Part shown: positions 17,958 through 26,774 of the stretch, piece by piece
Layout of the letters: every line of letters begins with the position of its first letter
Numbering within the stretch: the first letter of the stretch is position 1
Assembly (NCBI GenBank): GCA_000972765.1
Contig: CP011265.1
Span: forward strand, 3,903,001 to 3,967,000
Direction: 5' to 3'
Origin: Verrucomicrobia bacterium IMCC26134
Lineage (GTDB): Bacteria > Verrucomicrobiota > Verrucomicrobiia > Opitutales > Opitutaceae
Length of the DNA: 64,000 nucleotides
The notes under the pieces: model-generated
The model's database searches: none
What the model saw: the letters and a program-made list of their open reading frames with translations, nothing else
What the model was told of the DNA's origin: nothing
Made by a program: the position numbers and the translations under genes

Positions 17958-18686
17958 TCAGGCGGAACGGCACAGCGCCTGCAAACGCACGATGGCGGAG
18001 AGATTGGCAAACACCGCGATCACGGAACATACGCTGATCAGGACGGGGGCTGCCCCCAAGCCCAGCAGTCCGACACTGGCGGCCAGGGCGCATCCGCCTG
18101 TCAGCCATACCAGGCGCTCGGCGCGTTTCATCCAGCCCCGAGGGGGCTTTACCTGAAGTGCCTCGGCTTTGGCGGTTGAGTAAGTGACCATGAAACCGCC
18201 AAAGAGCGCGGTCACGACGACGAGCTGTATAGTGGGTTCTCCTCGAAAAAAGAACAGCAGGCCGGCGAATAAGAAGAACTCCACGTAGCGGTCGAGCGCC
18301 GAGTCTAGCACCGCTCCGCCGCGCGAGGCGGTGCCTTCAAGTCGGGCGATGGCGCCATCGAGACCGTCGCCAAGACCGCTGAGCGCAAGCGCCCACGCGG
18401 CGGCACCCGGGCGGCCGAGGGCGACAAGCACGCCTGCGACGAGACCAAGCGCGACCGAGAGCCAAGACACCGTGGTAGCACCGAGACCGGCGCGGGCACA
18501 TGACCCGGCGAGTGCATGGATCCAACCGTAGCCGAGGTGCATCAACCGTTCGCCAAGAAAGGCAGTGCCACCTTCGCGCAGGACGCGCGCGTGACGCGCA
18601 CCGGGGGCTTTGAGCACTGCGATTACAAGCAGGATCAGGGCACAGGCGATGAGGCCAACACCGGCTAAACTATCCGGTGAGTTCAT
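17958..18686 (-). CDS. CDP-alcohol phosphatidyltransferase family protein (candidate PI-phosphate synthase)
   Basis: A 242-residue polytopic membrane protein. The CDP-alcohol transferase motif is complete in GLGDGLDGAIARLEG followed by SRGGAVLDSALDR, giving D-G-x2-A-R-x8-G-x3-D-x3-D with the metal-binding aspartates. The family joins a CDP-linked lipid to an alcohol. With inositol-phosphate synthase nearby, inositol 3-phosphate is the most likely acceptor, making phosphatidylinositol phosphate; this is inference, because phosphatidylglycerol phosphate or other alcohols use the same motif. The start overlaps the stop of the SDR gene by 4 bp (coupled translation), and the LicD pseudogene follows 12 bp later. 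Confidence 0.8.
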   Translation of the reverse strand: MNSPDSLAGVGLIACALILLVIAVLKAPGARHARVLREGGTAFLGERLMHLGYGWIHALAGSCARAGLGATTVSWLSVALGLVAGVLVALGRPGAAAWALALSGLGDGLDGAIARLEGTASRGGAVLDSALDRYVEFFLFAGLLFFFRGEPTIQLVVVTALFGGFMVTYSTAKAEALQVKPPRGWMKRAERLVWLTGGCALAASVGLLGLGAAPVLISVCSVIAVFANLSAIVRLQALCRSA

Positions 18687-19510
18687 TTTCGGTTGTCGGA
18701 CTCACGACGGGCGCGTGTGGCGACGCCGTCAAAACTCCAGCGCAGGATCGGAGCGATCATGCTGTGAATACAGGATAGCAGTGTGAGTTGAAATCCCGGG
18801 GTGACAGAAAAGCGCCCTCTGCGCACAGCGGCGAGCGTAACGCGGGCCACGTCGTCGGCGGTCCAAAGGCCTCCGCCTGCGGTGAGCGCCTTAGTCTCGG
18901 GCGGTTTGGTCAGGTTTTCCTCAATGAGTTGGGGGGTGTCGGTGTCGGGCGGGTAAACGATGGTCACGGCGATGCCAGCTGGTTTGAGTTCGGCGCGCAG
19001 AGACTCGGCCAGGCCGCGCAAGGCGAACTTGCTCGGGGCGTAGGGGGTGTAGCCGAAAAGGCCGACGAGGCCGGCGCCCGACGAGATCAGAACAATGGCG
19101 CCGCGCCTGCGAGAGCGCATGCCGGGGACGACGGCCTTGATGGCGTAAAGTGTGCCGAAATAGTTCACGGCCATGGTGCGTTCGAAAACGGAGACGGGAA
19201 TCTCCTCGAAATAGCCTGGGCGGGCGACGCCGGCCGAGGTGATGAGAATGTCGATCGGACCATGCACGATTTCGGCGGACCGCAAGGCGGTAATCAGGGA
19301 GCACTCGTCGGATACGTCGGCGGGGAGGGTGACAATTTCAGGCGTGGAGGGCGTGCGGGCGCGCACCGCGGCGGAGGCGGCGGAGAGCTTGGCTGGATCG
19401 CGCCCCAGCAGGCTGAGGCGTGCGCCGGCGGCGGCGCACTGAATCGCGAGCGAAAGTCCAATACCACTGGAGCCTCCGGTGATGAAGACGTGCTGATTGA
19501 GCAATTCCAT
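18683..19510 (-). CDS. SDR reductase resembling 3-ketodihydrosphingosine reductase
   Basis: A 275-residue short-chain dehydrogenase. It has the nucleotide-binding FITGGSSGIGLSLA, NYFGTLYAIKAVVPGM, catalytic Ser in IVLISSGAG, and Tyr/Lys in YTPYAPSKFALRGLAESL. The block VTIVYPPDTDTPQLIEENLT, then KPPETKAL, closely resembles the eukaryotic KDSR/Tsc10 signature, and the C-terminus carries a hydrophobic stretch as KDSR does. The predicted role is NAD(P)H reduction of a 3-ketosphinganine-type product of the oxoamine synthase encoded divergently 133 bp away. It could alternatively reduce the ketoacyl chain on the megaenzyme's ACP. Confidence 0.82.
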   Translation of the reverse strand: MELLNQHVFITGGSSGIGLSLAIQCAAAGARLSLLGRDPAKLSAASAAVRARTPSTPEIVTLPADVSDECSLITALRSAEIVHGPIDILITSAGVARPGYFEEIPVSVFERTMAVNYFGTLYAIKAVVPGMRSRRRGAIVLISSGAGLVGLFGYTPYAPSKFALRGLAESLRAELKPAGIAVTIVYPPDTDTPQLIEENLTKPPETKALTAGGGLWTADDVARVTLAAVRRGRFSVTPGFQLTLLSCIHSMIAPILRWSFDGVATRARRESDNRK

Positions 19511-19643
19511 TGAGTGGGTGTGCCGGAAAGGAGGCGCGAGTGCGGTCCGACCGCCGCAGAGGACACAAAAATGAAGCCCCCAGCAACAGGGAATTCACTT
19601 GCTGCGACTTGGCTTTATCCAGTTCTTGTGGGGGCCGTAATTC

Positions 19644-22600
19644 ATGCATGACGCTATCGCTTTAATAGGAGCCGGGGCTCGTTTCCCCGGAGCTCATCAA
19701 ATGAGCGATTTTCGCGGCATGGTGCTTTCCGGATCGGTTCATTTCAGTCCGGTTCCGGCGTTACGTTGGGATCACGCGCATGTGCACAGCCCGAACCCTA
19801 AGCATGTCAATAAAACGCCGGCGCGAGCGGGTGCGTTCTTAGATGACATCGAGTGGTTTTCGCCGGAGTTTTTTGGGATTACTCCCAAACGAGCCCGTCT
19901 GATGGATCCGCAGCAACGGCTGATACTCGAGATCGCGCGACAGGCGCTTGAGGATGCGGGATATGCGCGCCGCCGGTTGGCGGACGGTCGCGTGGGGGTT
20001 TACGTGGGGGCATCGTCATCGGATCACCGCACTACGATTTCAGCTCCGGTGCATGCGCCCTTGGTGCTTAAAGGCCGCGCTGGGGTGGTGCCTGGGCTTA
20101 CGCAGGAAGAAATTGAGGGTGTCTCGGCGGCGTTGCCTGGAATTTCGGCCTATACGATTACGGGGGCGCAGCTCAACATGATCGCGGCCAACGTAAGCCA
20201 GGCTTTTGATTTCAACGGCCCGGCTTTTTCAATCGATACTGCGTGCAGCTCTGCATTGGCGGCCTTGCACGAGGCGGTGTTACACCTGAGATCGGGAACG
20301 GTCGATGCCGCTCTTGTGGGCGGTGTCTACGCTATGCTCGATCCGACGATGATAGTCTGCTTCAGCCGGATCGGTGCGCTTTCGTTTACCGATCGTTGTT
20401 CACCTTTTCAGGCTGGGGCGGACGGTTTTGTTCTCGGAGAAGGCGGGGGGCTGGTGGTGCTCAAGAGATTGGCTGATGCGCAGCGCGACGGTGATCGTAT
20501 TTTGGCGGTGGTGCGCGGTGTAGCTATGAACAACGATGGTAGCGGCCAAGGCCCTCTTACGCCCAGCGCAACCGGACAGGCGGCGGCGGTTCGCGATGCC
20601 TGGCGTGACGCTGGTTGCGATCCGGCGAGCGTGGGGTTGCTGGAAGCTCATGCGACCGCGACCGTGGCGGGTGATGCGAGCGAACTGGCGGCCCTTAGCG
20701 AGGTGTTCGCCGGCAATGTATCCGCTCCAGTGCCGATCACTTCCATCAAAGCGAACATCGGCCACGGGCTTTCCTCTGCCGGCATGGCGTCATTACTCAA
20801 GGTCGTTATGGCGGTCGAGCTGGGGGTGATTCCTCCTCAACCATTGAGCGGGCCTCTGCGTTCTGAGTTTAAAGGCTCTGCTTCTTGGTTGCGCGTGCCG
20901 AGCCAAGCCGAGACTTGGGCGACGCGTGACGGCGCGCCGCGCCGCGCGGGGGTGAGTGCGTTTGGTTTTGGCGGCACCAATGTTCACGTCGTCCTAGAAG
21001 AGGCACCGGCTGATAGGCGTGCTCCGTCGCCCGTGGCTTCGAGGCATCGAGTCGTGGTGTCGGCGCCCAACACCGAGTTGCTGAAAACATATGCGCGTGC
21101 TCTTGCCCGGGCGGTGGGTGAGACCGGCGCGGCGCCGGTCGACGTGGCGTTTACGCTGGCGACGCGACGTATCGACACGGTGAAAGTGGAGTTTTGTGCG
21201 GCCGACACCGTCGAGCTGATTAGCAAGTTGGACCAGTTGGCCGACGGCGGGAACTTGCTGCCTCCGGTCGCGGTAGCCCCTTCGCACGGGCGGTTGGTAT
21301 CCTTGCCGGCCTCACCACTGGTGCAGCGTCGCTTCTGGCTGGTTGATGAAACCAAAGTATCGGGTGCGGCAAAGACCGTCGCCGGTGCTTCCGAACCGTC
21401 GGTTGAGGCGTCGGTTCAGGGCGACGATGAACTCGCCGTGGTGATCGCGGCGATTTGCTCGGTTACGGCGTGGCGGGCTGAAGAGATCACGCCGAAGCAG
21501 CGTTTCGTGGCGGACCTTGGGTTTGATTCGCTGACCACGCTGGAGTTTATGACGGTGCTTGGGCGCAGTTTGCCGGACATGGCACCGCCACCGCGCACCA
21601 TTTTCACCCAGACACTGACGGTAGCGGAGTTGGCCGCCTGGGTTTCTGCCGCACCGCAGTCTGGGGTGGCTATCAGTGGACCCTCGGTTGTGTTCACCTT
21701 AGAAAGCCATCCATGGCTGCGCGAACACCGGCCGGGTGGGCGTAGTATGCTGCCGCTCGCCGCGATGCTGGACGCCGCCCGCACGATCATGGCTCGGCAA
21801 ACGGGCGGCGATGTGGTGTTAGAGGATTTTCGAGTGATTGCTCCGGCCGAAGTGACAGGCGAGCGCGTGACCGTTAGGATCGAAGCAGACGAGGCCGGGG
21901 CGTTTACGCTTTGCTCGGACACAGGGGTGCGTCTGGCGACCGGCCGGTCTCGGCCCGCAGCCGGCATGCTGCCTGCGATCAAGGCGGACGCGACTTTTAA
22001 GGGTGAGATAGACTTGGAAACTTTTTATGCCGATTTTGGATTTCACGGGCCAACGATACAGGCGTTGGCGTGCGTTCCCTCGGTGGGCGCGGCGTCCATG
22101 ACGGGTGTGATCAGCGGTGGGCTCGATCCGGTTCTTCGGCTGGATGGGGCGTTGCAAATGGCGCTCTACTGGCTGGCGGGTGCACGTCGACAGACTGCGG
22201 TTGCGATGGGGTTTGCGGATTACCGACAGACGGCCGGTTGGCCGGAGGTGGGGATGGTGCATTGCACGGCTTTGCTGACCCGCGAGGGGGCGCATGACTT
22301 ACGTGGCGACTTTGATTTACGTGATGCGAACGGAGGACTCATCGCGCAGTGGCGCGGAGTAGAGGCGCGGGTGTTGACGACTACGCCAGCGCATCCAACG
22401 GGAGCGGCAGATTTACCCGAAGTGCGTGAATTGGCTGAGCGCAAGGCGGCGATGTCCGACGCAGGGTTCACGATGCCGTATTTTCAGGTGCATGACGGTG
22501 TGGCCGGCGCTACGACGCATATTGGAGGACGTGAGTTCATTAACTTTTCATCCTACAACTATCTCGGGTTTGCGGGCGATCCGGCGGTGAACCGGGCGGC

Positions 22601-23618
22601 GATGGATGCGGTGCTAAGCTACGGCACGTCAGCCTCGGCCAGCCGGGTGGCGTCGGGCGAGCGTCCGCTGCATGCGGAGCTTGAGCACGCGCTGGCTGAT
22701 TTTTTGGGTTGCGGGGGGGCACTCGCGACGGTGAGCGGACATTCGATCAACGTGTCCTTGATCGGGCATTTATTCGGCCCGGAAGATCTGGTGGTGCACG
22801 ACAGCCTGGCGCATGACAGCATTATCACCGGTGCACGGCTTTCGGGTGCGCGGCGGCTTGCGTTTCCACATAGCGACCTGACGGCGCTTGACGCACTGCT
22901 CGCCGTCGAGCGCCCCAAGGCGCGGCGTGTTTTGATCGCGGTCGAAGGTGTTTACAGCATGGACGGTGACCTGGCTCCATTGCCTGGGATCGTGGCTATC
23001 AAAAAAAGGCATGGGGCTATGCTTCTGGTGGACGAGGCCCATTCGCTCGGGGTGCTGGGGGCCACGGGCGCGGGCGCGGGGGAGCACTTTGGCGTGGAGA
23101 GAGGTGATGTAGATTTGTGGATGGGCACGCTTTCAAAGACGCTGGCCAGCTGTGGCGGTTATGTGGCCGGTGACGCGGCGTTGATCGATTACCTGAAGTT
23201 CACGATGCCCGGGTTTGTTTACAGCGTGGGCCTGTCACCGGCCAACGCGGCGGCGGCGATCGCGGCGCTACATTTGTTGCAGAGCAAGCCAGACCTGCCC
23301 CGTCGATTGCGGGAACGCGCGGATTTTTTCCGGGAAAACTGTCGCATGAAGGGCGTGGACATCGGGCTGAGCGCTGGGTCCGCGGTGGTGCCCTGCATCA
23401 CGGGTTCGTCTATCAGGGCGTTGAGGTTGGCCCAGACGCTGGGCGCGGAGGGGGTCAATGTGCAGCCGATTTTTTACCCGGCGGTGGAGGAGGGGCGGGC
23501 ACGACTGCGTTTCTTTATCACGGCGGCCCACACCGAGGAACAGCTAAGCCGGACGGCGGTTCTGCTCGGTCGCGAAGTCGCGTTGTTTAATGAACACCGG
23601 GTGGAGGTCGGGTCATGA
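19644..23618 (+). CDS. KS-ACP-DH-alpha-oxoamine synthase megaenzyme
   Basis: A 1324-residue multidomain enzyme. Residues 1-425 are a modular-type ketosynthase with Cys201 in DTACSSAL and the two histidines in EAHATAT and NIGHGLSSAG. A post-KS linker ends LPASPLVQRRFWL (about 554-566). An acyl carrier domain follows (about 590-670, phosphopantetheine Ser629 in LGFDSLTTLEF). Next is a double-hotdog dehydratase (about 680-920) with His695 in HRPGGRSMLP and Asp834 in LDGALQMALYW. The C-terminal PLP-dependent oxoamine synthase (about 944-1324, serine palmitoyltransferase/KBL type) has LLVDEAHSLGVLG and Lys1165 in MGTLSKTLASCGG. There is no acyltransferase, ketoreductase or enoylreductase domain, so those must act in trans. 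The likely job is to extend an acyl chain and condense it with an amino acid, giving a sphingoid base. Translation is coupled to the next gene by ATGA. Confidence 0.92.
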   Translation: MHDAIALIGAGARFPGAHQMSDFRGMVLSGSVHFSPVPALRWDHAHVHSPNPKHVNKTPARAGAFLDDIEWFSPEFFGITPKRARLMDPQQRLILEIARQALEDAGYARRRLADGRVGVYVGASSSDHRTTISAPVHAPLVLKGRAGVVPGLTQEEIEGVSAALPGISAYTITGAQLNMIAANVSQAFDFNGPAFSIDTACSSALAALHEAVLHLRSGTVDAALVGGVYAMLDPTMIVCFSRIGALSFTDRCSPFQAGADGFVLGEGGGLVVLKRLADAQRDGDRILAVVRGVAMNNDGSGQGPLTPSATGQAAAVRDAWRDAGCDPASVGLLEAHATATVAGDASELAALSEVFAGNVSAPVPITSIKANIGHGLSSAGMASLLKVVMAVELGVIPPQPLSGPLRSEFKGSASWLRVPSQAETWATRDGAPRRAGVSAFGFGGTNVHVVLEEAPADRRAPSPVASRHRVVVSAPNTELLKTYARALARAVGETGAAPVDVAFTLATRRIDTVKVEFCAADTVELISKLDQLADGGNLLPPVAVAPSHGRLVSLPASPLVQRRFWLVDETKVSGAAKTVAGASEPSVEASVQGDDELAVVIAAICSVTAWRAEEITPKQRFVADLGFDSLTTLEFMTVLGRSLPDMAPPPRTIFTQTLTVAELAAWVSAAPQSGVAISGPSVVFTLESHPWLREHRPGGRSMLPLAAMLDAARTIMARQTGGDVVLEDFRVIAPAEVTGERVTVRIEADEAGAFTLCSDTGVRLATGRSRPAAGMLPAIKADATFKGEIDLETFYADFGFHGPTIQALACVPSVGAASMTGVISGGLDPVLRLDGALQMALYWLAGARRQTAVAMGFADYRQTAGWPEVGMVHCTALLTREGAHDLRGDFDLRDANGGLIAQWRGVEARVLTTTPAHPTGAADLPEVRELAERKAAMSDAGFTMPYFQVHDGVAGATTHIGGREFINFSSYNYLGFAGDPAVNRAAMDAVLSYGTSASASRVASGERPLHAELEHALADFLGCGGALATVSGHSINVSLIGHLFGPEDLVVHDSLAHDSIITGARLSGARRLAFPHSDLTALDALLAVERPKARRVLIAVEGVYSMDGDLAPLPGIVAIKKRHGAMLLVDEAHSLGVLGATGAGAGEHFGVERGDVDLWMGTLSKTLASCGGYVAGDAALIDYLKFTMPGFVYSVGLSPANAAAAIAALHLLQSKPDLPRRLRERADFFRENCRMKGVDIGLSAGSAVVPCITGSSIRALRLAQTLGAEGVNVQPIFYPAVEEGRARLRFFITAAHTEEQLSRTAVLLGREVALFNEHRVEVGS

Positions 23619-24745
23619 ATACGTCCGTGATTGTCACTGCGGTGCGTGGGCGGAGGGAGAAGGAGATTTTTCTTAAGCTGCCATGGCGGTTTTATCGCGG
23701 CAACCCGGTCTGGGTGCCGCCGATGTTGTTCGATGTGAGGGCGATGACGGATCCGAAGCGCGGCGATTTCTTTAAGCATTCGGATGGAGAATTTTTTCTG
23801 GCTCGGCGTGGAGGCGAGGTGGTCGGACGCATCGCGGCTCTGCATAATCGAAAACACCTGGAAGCGCATCCGGACGGCGCCGGTTTCTTCGGTTTTTTCG
23901 AATGCGAGGACAGCCTTGAAACGTCGGGGGCGTTGTTGATCGCGGCCGAGGAGTGGTTGCGCGGACGGGGACTGAAGGTCGCACGCGGTCCGGCCAACTT
24001 CAGTATTCAGGACGAGGCGGGCGTGCTGCTTGACGGTTTTGAGTATGCGCCGATGGCGGGCATGGCCTACACGCCACCCTACTACCGGGCTCTTTTAGAA
24101 GGTGCGGGCTATGGCAAGGCGAAGGATCTGCACGTTTGCCGGATCGACTGGGGCTGCTGGAACCTGGAGCAGTTTGAGCGGATTTGCATGATTGCGGATC
24201 GTCTGGCTCCGGGCGTTAAAATACGGGAAGTTAACATGAATGATCTGCCGGCGGAGGCTGGACGCATGGCGGATGTTTTCGCCGAGGCATGGAAGGATAA
24301 CTGGGGGGCGCAGCCGATCTCTCAGCCGGAGTTCTTGAAATATGCATCGCAATACAAACTCTTCATCGACCCGCGTCTGATCCTGTTTGCGGAGAAGGAC
24401 GGGGAGACCTTGGGCATGATCGTGGCGATTCCGAATATGAACGAGATCATCCAGCGAATCGACGGTCGTCTGCTGCCGTTCGGCTGGTGGCGGTTGCTGC
24501 GCGAGCGCAAACGGGTCAAGGGCATACGGCTCTTCCTTCTCGGTGTGAAGCAAAAGGCCAGGCTGATGGGACTACCTGCGCTATTTATGCGCCGTTATCA
24601 TGAGTTGCTGATGAAGTCCGACTACGAGTCGTTGGAGTTCTCATGGATATTGGAGGACAATAAAGAGACGCTGACGCTGATTAATCGCGTGGGGGGGCAG
24701 CGCGTTCAGACGCTGCGCCTTTACGAAAAGCCGCTTGAAATATGA
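23615..24745 (+). CDS. GNAT-fold acyltransferase, bacterial ceramide synthase-like
   Basis: A 376-residue protein. The N-terminal block FLKLPWRFYRGNPVWVPPML and then FFKHSDGEFFLARRGGEVVG, RIAALHNRK and GFFGFFECEDS mark a two-lobed GNAT superfamily family to which the bacterial ceramide synthase (bCerS) described in Caulobacter belongs, to my knowledge. Next to an oxoamine synthase and a KDSR-like reductase, N-acylation of a sphingoid base is the most economical role. That is inferred, since many members of the family are uncharacterised. The ATG overlaps the megaenzyme stop (ATGA) and the TGA overlaps the next gene's ATG, so all three are translationally coupled. Confidence 0.78.
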   Translation: MNTSVIVTAVRGRREKEIFLKLPWRFYRGNPVWVPPMLFDVRAMTDPKRGDFFKHSDGEFFLARRGGEVVGRIAALHNRKHLEAHPDGAGFFGFFECEDSLETSGALLIAAEEWLRGRGLKVARGPANFSIQDEAGVLLDGFEYAPMAGMAYTPPYYRALLEGAGYGKAKDLHVCRIDWGCWNLEQFERICMIADRLAPGVKIREVNMNDLPAEAGRMADVFAEAWKDNWGAQPISQPEFLKYASQYKLFIDPRLILFAEKDGETLGMIVAIPNMNEIIQRIDGRLLPFGWWRLLRERKRVKGIRLFLLGVKQKARLMGLPALFMRRYHELLMKSDYESLEFSWILEDNKETLTLINRVGGQRVQTLRLYEKPLEI

Positions 24746-25668
24746 CGCGGCGCGCACTTGTCGCGGAATGGTCCGCTTGGTGGAGGGGAGCGGGCCTGGA
24801 CGAGCGGTGGACGCCCTTGGGAATCGCGTTGCTCACTGCGGGTGCGCACGGGCTTCTGGGGGGATTGCGTGGGGACCATGTCCTCATCGCAGCGGTGGCG
24901 CTTGCGGTGTATTATGCGGGGCCAAAGGTGAGGGAGGCGGGAAGGTTTCTGCTTCCGCTGTTGATCATGGTGGTCGTCTATGATGCGCAGAAATATTGGT
25001 CGGATTCGTGGCGTGCGTCGGTTCAAGTGGTGGGGCCGCACGCACTCGAACTGGCTCTGTTCGGGGTGCATGACGGCGGGAGGCTGGTGACAATTTCGGC
25101 GTGGTGGCAGACGCACACGCATGCGACGCTCGATTTTTTGTGCGGGGCGGCTTATCTCGCGTTCGTGCCGGTCTTTTTGACCGCAGCGGCTTGGTGGAGG
25201 TTCAGGCAAAGGATTCCGGGTGCGGACTGCGTCATGTGGGCGATGCTCTGGCTTAACCTTGCGGCCTACGCGATCTGGCTCGTTTATCCGGCGGCGCCGC
25301 CTTGGTATGTGGCCCATTATGGGCTTGGGCCGGCGGTGCTCACCGCGGCACCGGAGGCGGCGGGGGCGGCACGTTTCGACGCTCTGTTAGGGGTGCGCTG
25401 GTTTGCGGATTATTACGGACGAAACGCCAATGTTTTCGGGGCGATACCTTCGCTTCACGTAGGGCAGACGTTTCTAGGTGTATTGTTTGCGTGGCGGTTT
25501 CATTCGCTACGCTTGTGGACGATCGGCTTTTGGGTGCTGGTGATGTTTTCGTCGGTCTATCTCAATCACCATTATCTGATCGATGGTCTCGCGGGCATGC
25601 TTTTGGCCGTGTCCGTCTGGTTCGCGACCGGAGGGCGGGAAAGACCACCGGCGGTCAACCGCGGCTGA
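24742..25668 (+). CDS. PAP2-superfamily phosphotransferase, Aur1/inositol phosphorylceramide synthase-like
   Basis: A 308-residue protein with about six to seven membrane segments. The active-site motifs of the PAP2_3/Aur1 type are present: YPAAPPWYV in the middle, IPSLHVGQTFLG with the first catalytic His, and VYLNHHYLIDGLAG with the second His and Asp. Aur1-like enzymes move phosphoinositol from phosphatidylinositol to ceramide. With ino1, a CDP-alcohol transferase and sphingoid genes beside it, this role fits well. A plain lipid phosphatase is the alternative. It is coupled by ATGA to the acyltransferase gene, and its 3' end overlaps the convergent ABC ATPase gene by 14 bp. Confidence 0.8.
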   Translation: MTRRALVAEWSAWWRGAGLDERWTPLGIALLTAGAHGLLGGLRGDHVLIAAVALAVYYAGPKVREAGRFLLPLLIMVVVYDAQKYWSDSWRASVQVVGPHALELALFGVHDGGRLVTISAWWQTHTHATLDFLCGAAYLAFVPVFLTAAAWWRFRQRIPGADCVMWAMLWLNLAAYAIWLVYPAAPPWYVAHYGLGPAVLTAAPEAAGAARFDALLGVRWFADYYGRNANVFGAIPSLHVGQTFLGVLFAWRFHSLRLWTIGFWVLVMFSSVYLNHHYLIDGLAGMLLAVSVWFATGGRERPPAVNRG

Positions 25669-26761
25669 AGAGCGAGTTGCCCATTTGCTCCTCGAATGAT
25701 TTGTGGGCCTTGATGGCGGAGAGGAAGTCGGGCTTGGACAAGGTGTAGGCGACGACCGGTTCAGCGGCGCTGACGGTGGCATTGCGAGGCTGGTCCTTGA
25801 GGAGGGCGACCTCGCCGAAGAAGCCGCCGGTTTCAAGTTTGGCTAACACACGCGTGCCGGTGTCGGAGTCGATGATGATGTTGGCGCGGCCCTCCGCGAT
25901 GACGTAGAACTTGTCGCCGATTTCTCCCTGGCGGATGATGACGGAGTTCTTTTCGAAGCGTTCCTCCTTCATTTTCTGCGCGATGTCGGTGAGGTCGGAC
26001 GGGCTGAGCTCCTTGAAGAGCGAGCATTTTTTAAGGATACCGCAGATGATTATGTTTTCGCGCACGCGGATGTCGGAGACGATGTGACCGTCCACCATGT
26101 TTACGATGCGGTCGGCTATATTCAGTATGCGGTTGTCGTGGGTGACGATCATCACGGCGGAGCCCCGTTCGTCGGCGAGCTTGCGGAGGAGTTTAACGAC
26201 GTTGGCGCCGGATTCTTTGTCGAGGGCGGCGGTAGGTTCGTCGGCGAGGATGAGCTTGGGGTTGTTGACGAGGGCGCGGGCGATGGCGACGCGCTGGCGT
26301 TGTCCGCCGGAGAGGTTGCGGGGTTTGTAGTCGGCGCGTTCGGCGAGGCCGACGCTGGCGAGCATGGCGTCGGCGATCTTGTCATAATCGGCCCGGGGCG
26401 CATCGGTGAGCTCGATGGACATGCGGACGTTCTGGCGGGCGGTGAGGGAGTCGAGGAGGTTGTGGGCCTGGAAGATGAAGCCTAGGTTGCGGCGCATCTC
26501 GACCTGTTGGACGGGGTTGAGGCCAGTGAGTTCGGTGCCCCAGAGGGCGATGCCGCCTTCTTGCACGGAGCGGAGCGCGCCGATGAGGGTGAGCAGGGTG
26601 GTTTTCCCTGAGCCGGACGGGCCGGTCATGATGACGATCTCGCCTTTGTGGATGACGAGGTTGTTGTCGTGGAGGGCTTGTTTGCGGGCGTCGCCTTTGC
26701 CGTAGAAGTGGTTCACGCCGGTGACTTTGATGGCGATTTCTTGTTTGGAATGTAGGCTCAT
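25655..26761 (-). CDS. DevA/MacB-type ABC ATPase with C-terminal cyclic-nucleotide-binding domain
   Basis: A 368-residue fusion. Residues 1-235 are an exporter ATPase with Walker A MTGPSGSGKTTLLTLIGAL, signature NLSGGQRQRVAIARAL, Walker B LILADEPTAALD and H-loop MIVTHDNRILNIADRIV; the last is typical of DevA. Residues about 245-368 form a cNMP-binding domain (SVIIRQGEIGDKFYVIAEG) with a phosphate-binding cassette GGFFGEVALLKDQPRNATV that keeps the Glu and the Arg. Export may thus be gated by a cyclic nucleotide, or the domain may be structural. It is the last gene of the exporter run, 13 bp after the second permease. Confidence 0.88.
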   Translation of the reverse strand: MSLHSKQEIAIKVTGVNHFYGKGDARKQALHDNNLVIHKGEIVIMTGPSGSGKTTLLTLIGALRSVQEGGIALWGTELTGLNPVQQVEMRRNLGFIFQAHNLLDSLTARQNVRMSIELTDAPRADYDKIADAMLASVGLAERADYKPRNLSGGQRQRVAIARALVNNPKLILADEPTAALDKESGANVVKLLRKLADERGSAVMIVTHDNRILNIADRIVNMVDGHIVSDIRVRENIIICGILKKCSLFKELSPSDLTDIAQKMKEERFEKNSVIIRQGEIGDKFYVIAEGRANIIIDSDTGTRVLAKLETGGFFGEVALLKDQPRNATVSAAEPVVAYTLSKPDFLSAIKAHKSFEEQMGNSLFSRG

Positions 26762-26774
26762 GGCGAAGTCGGGT

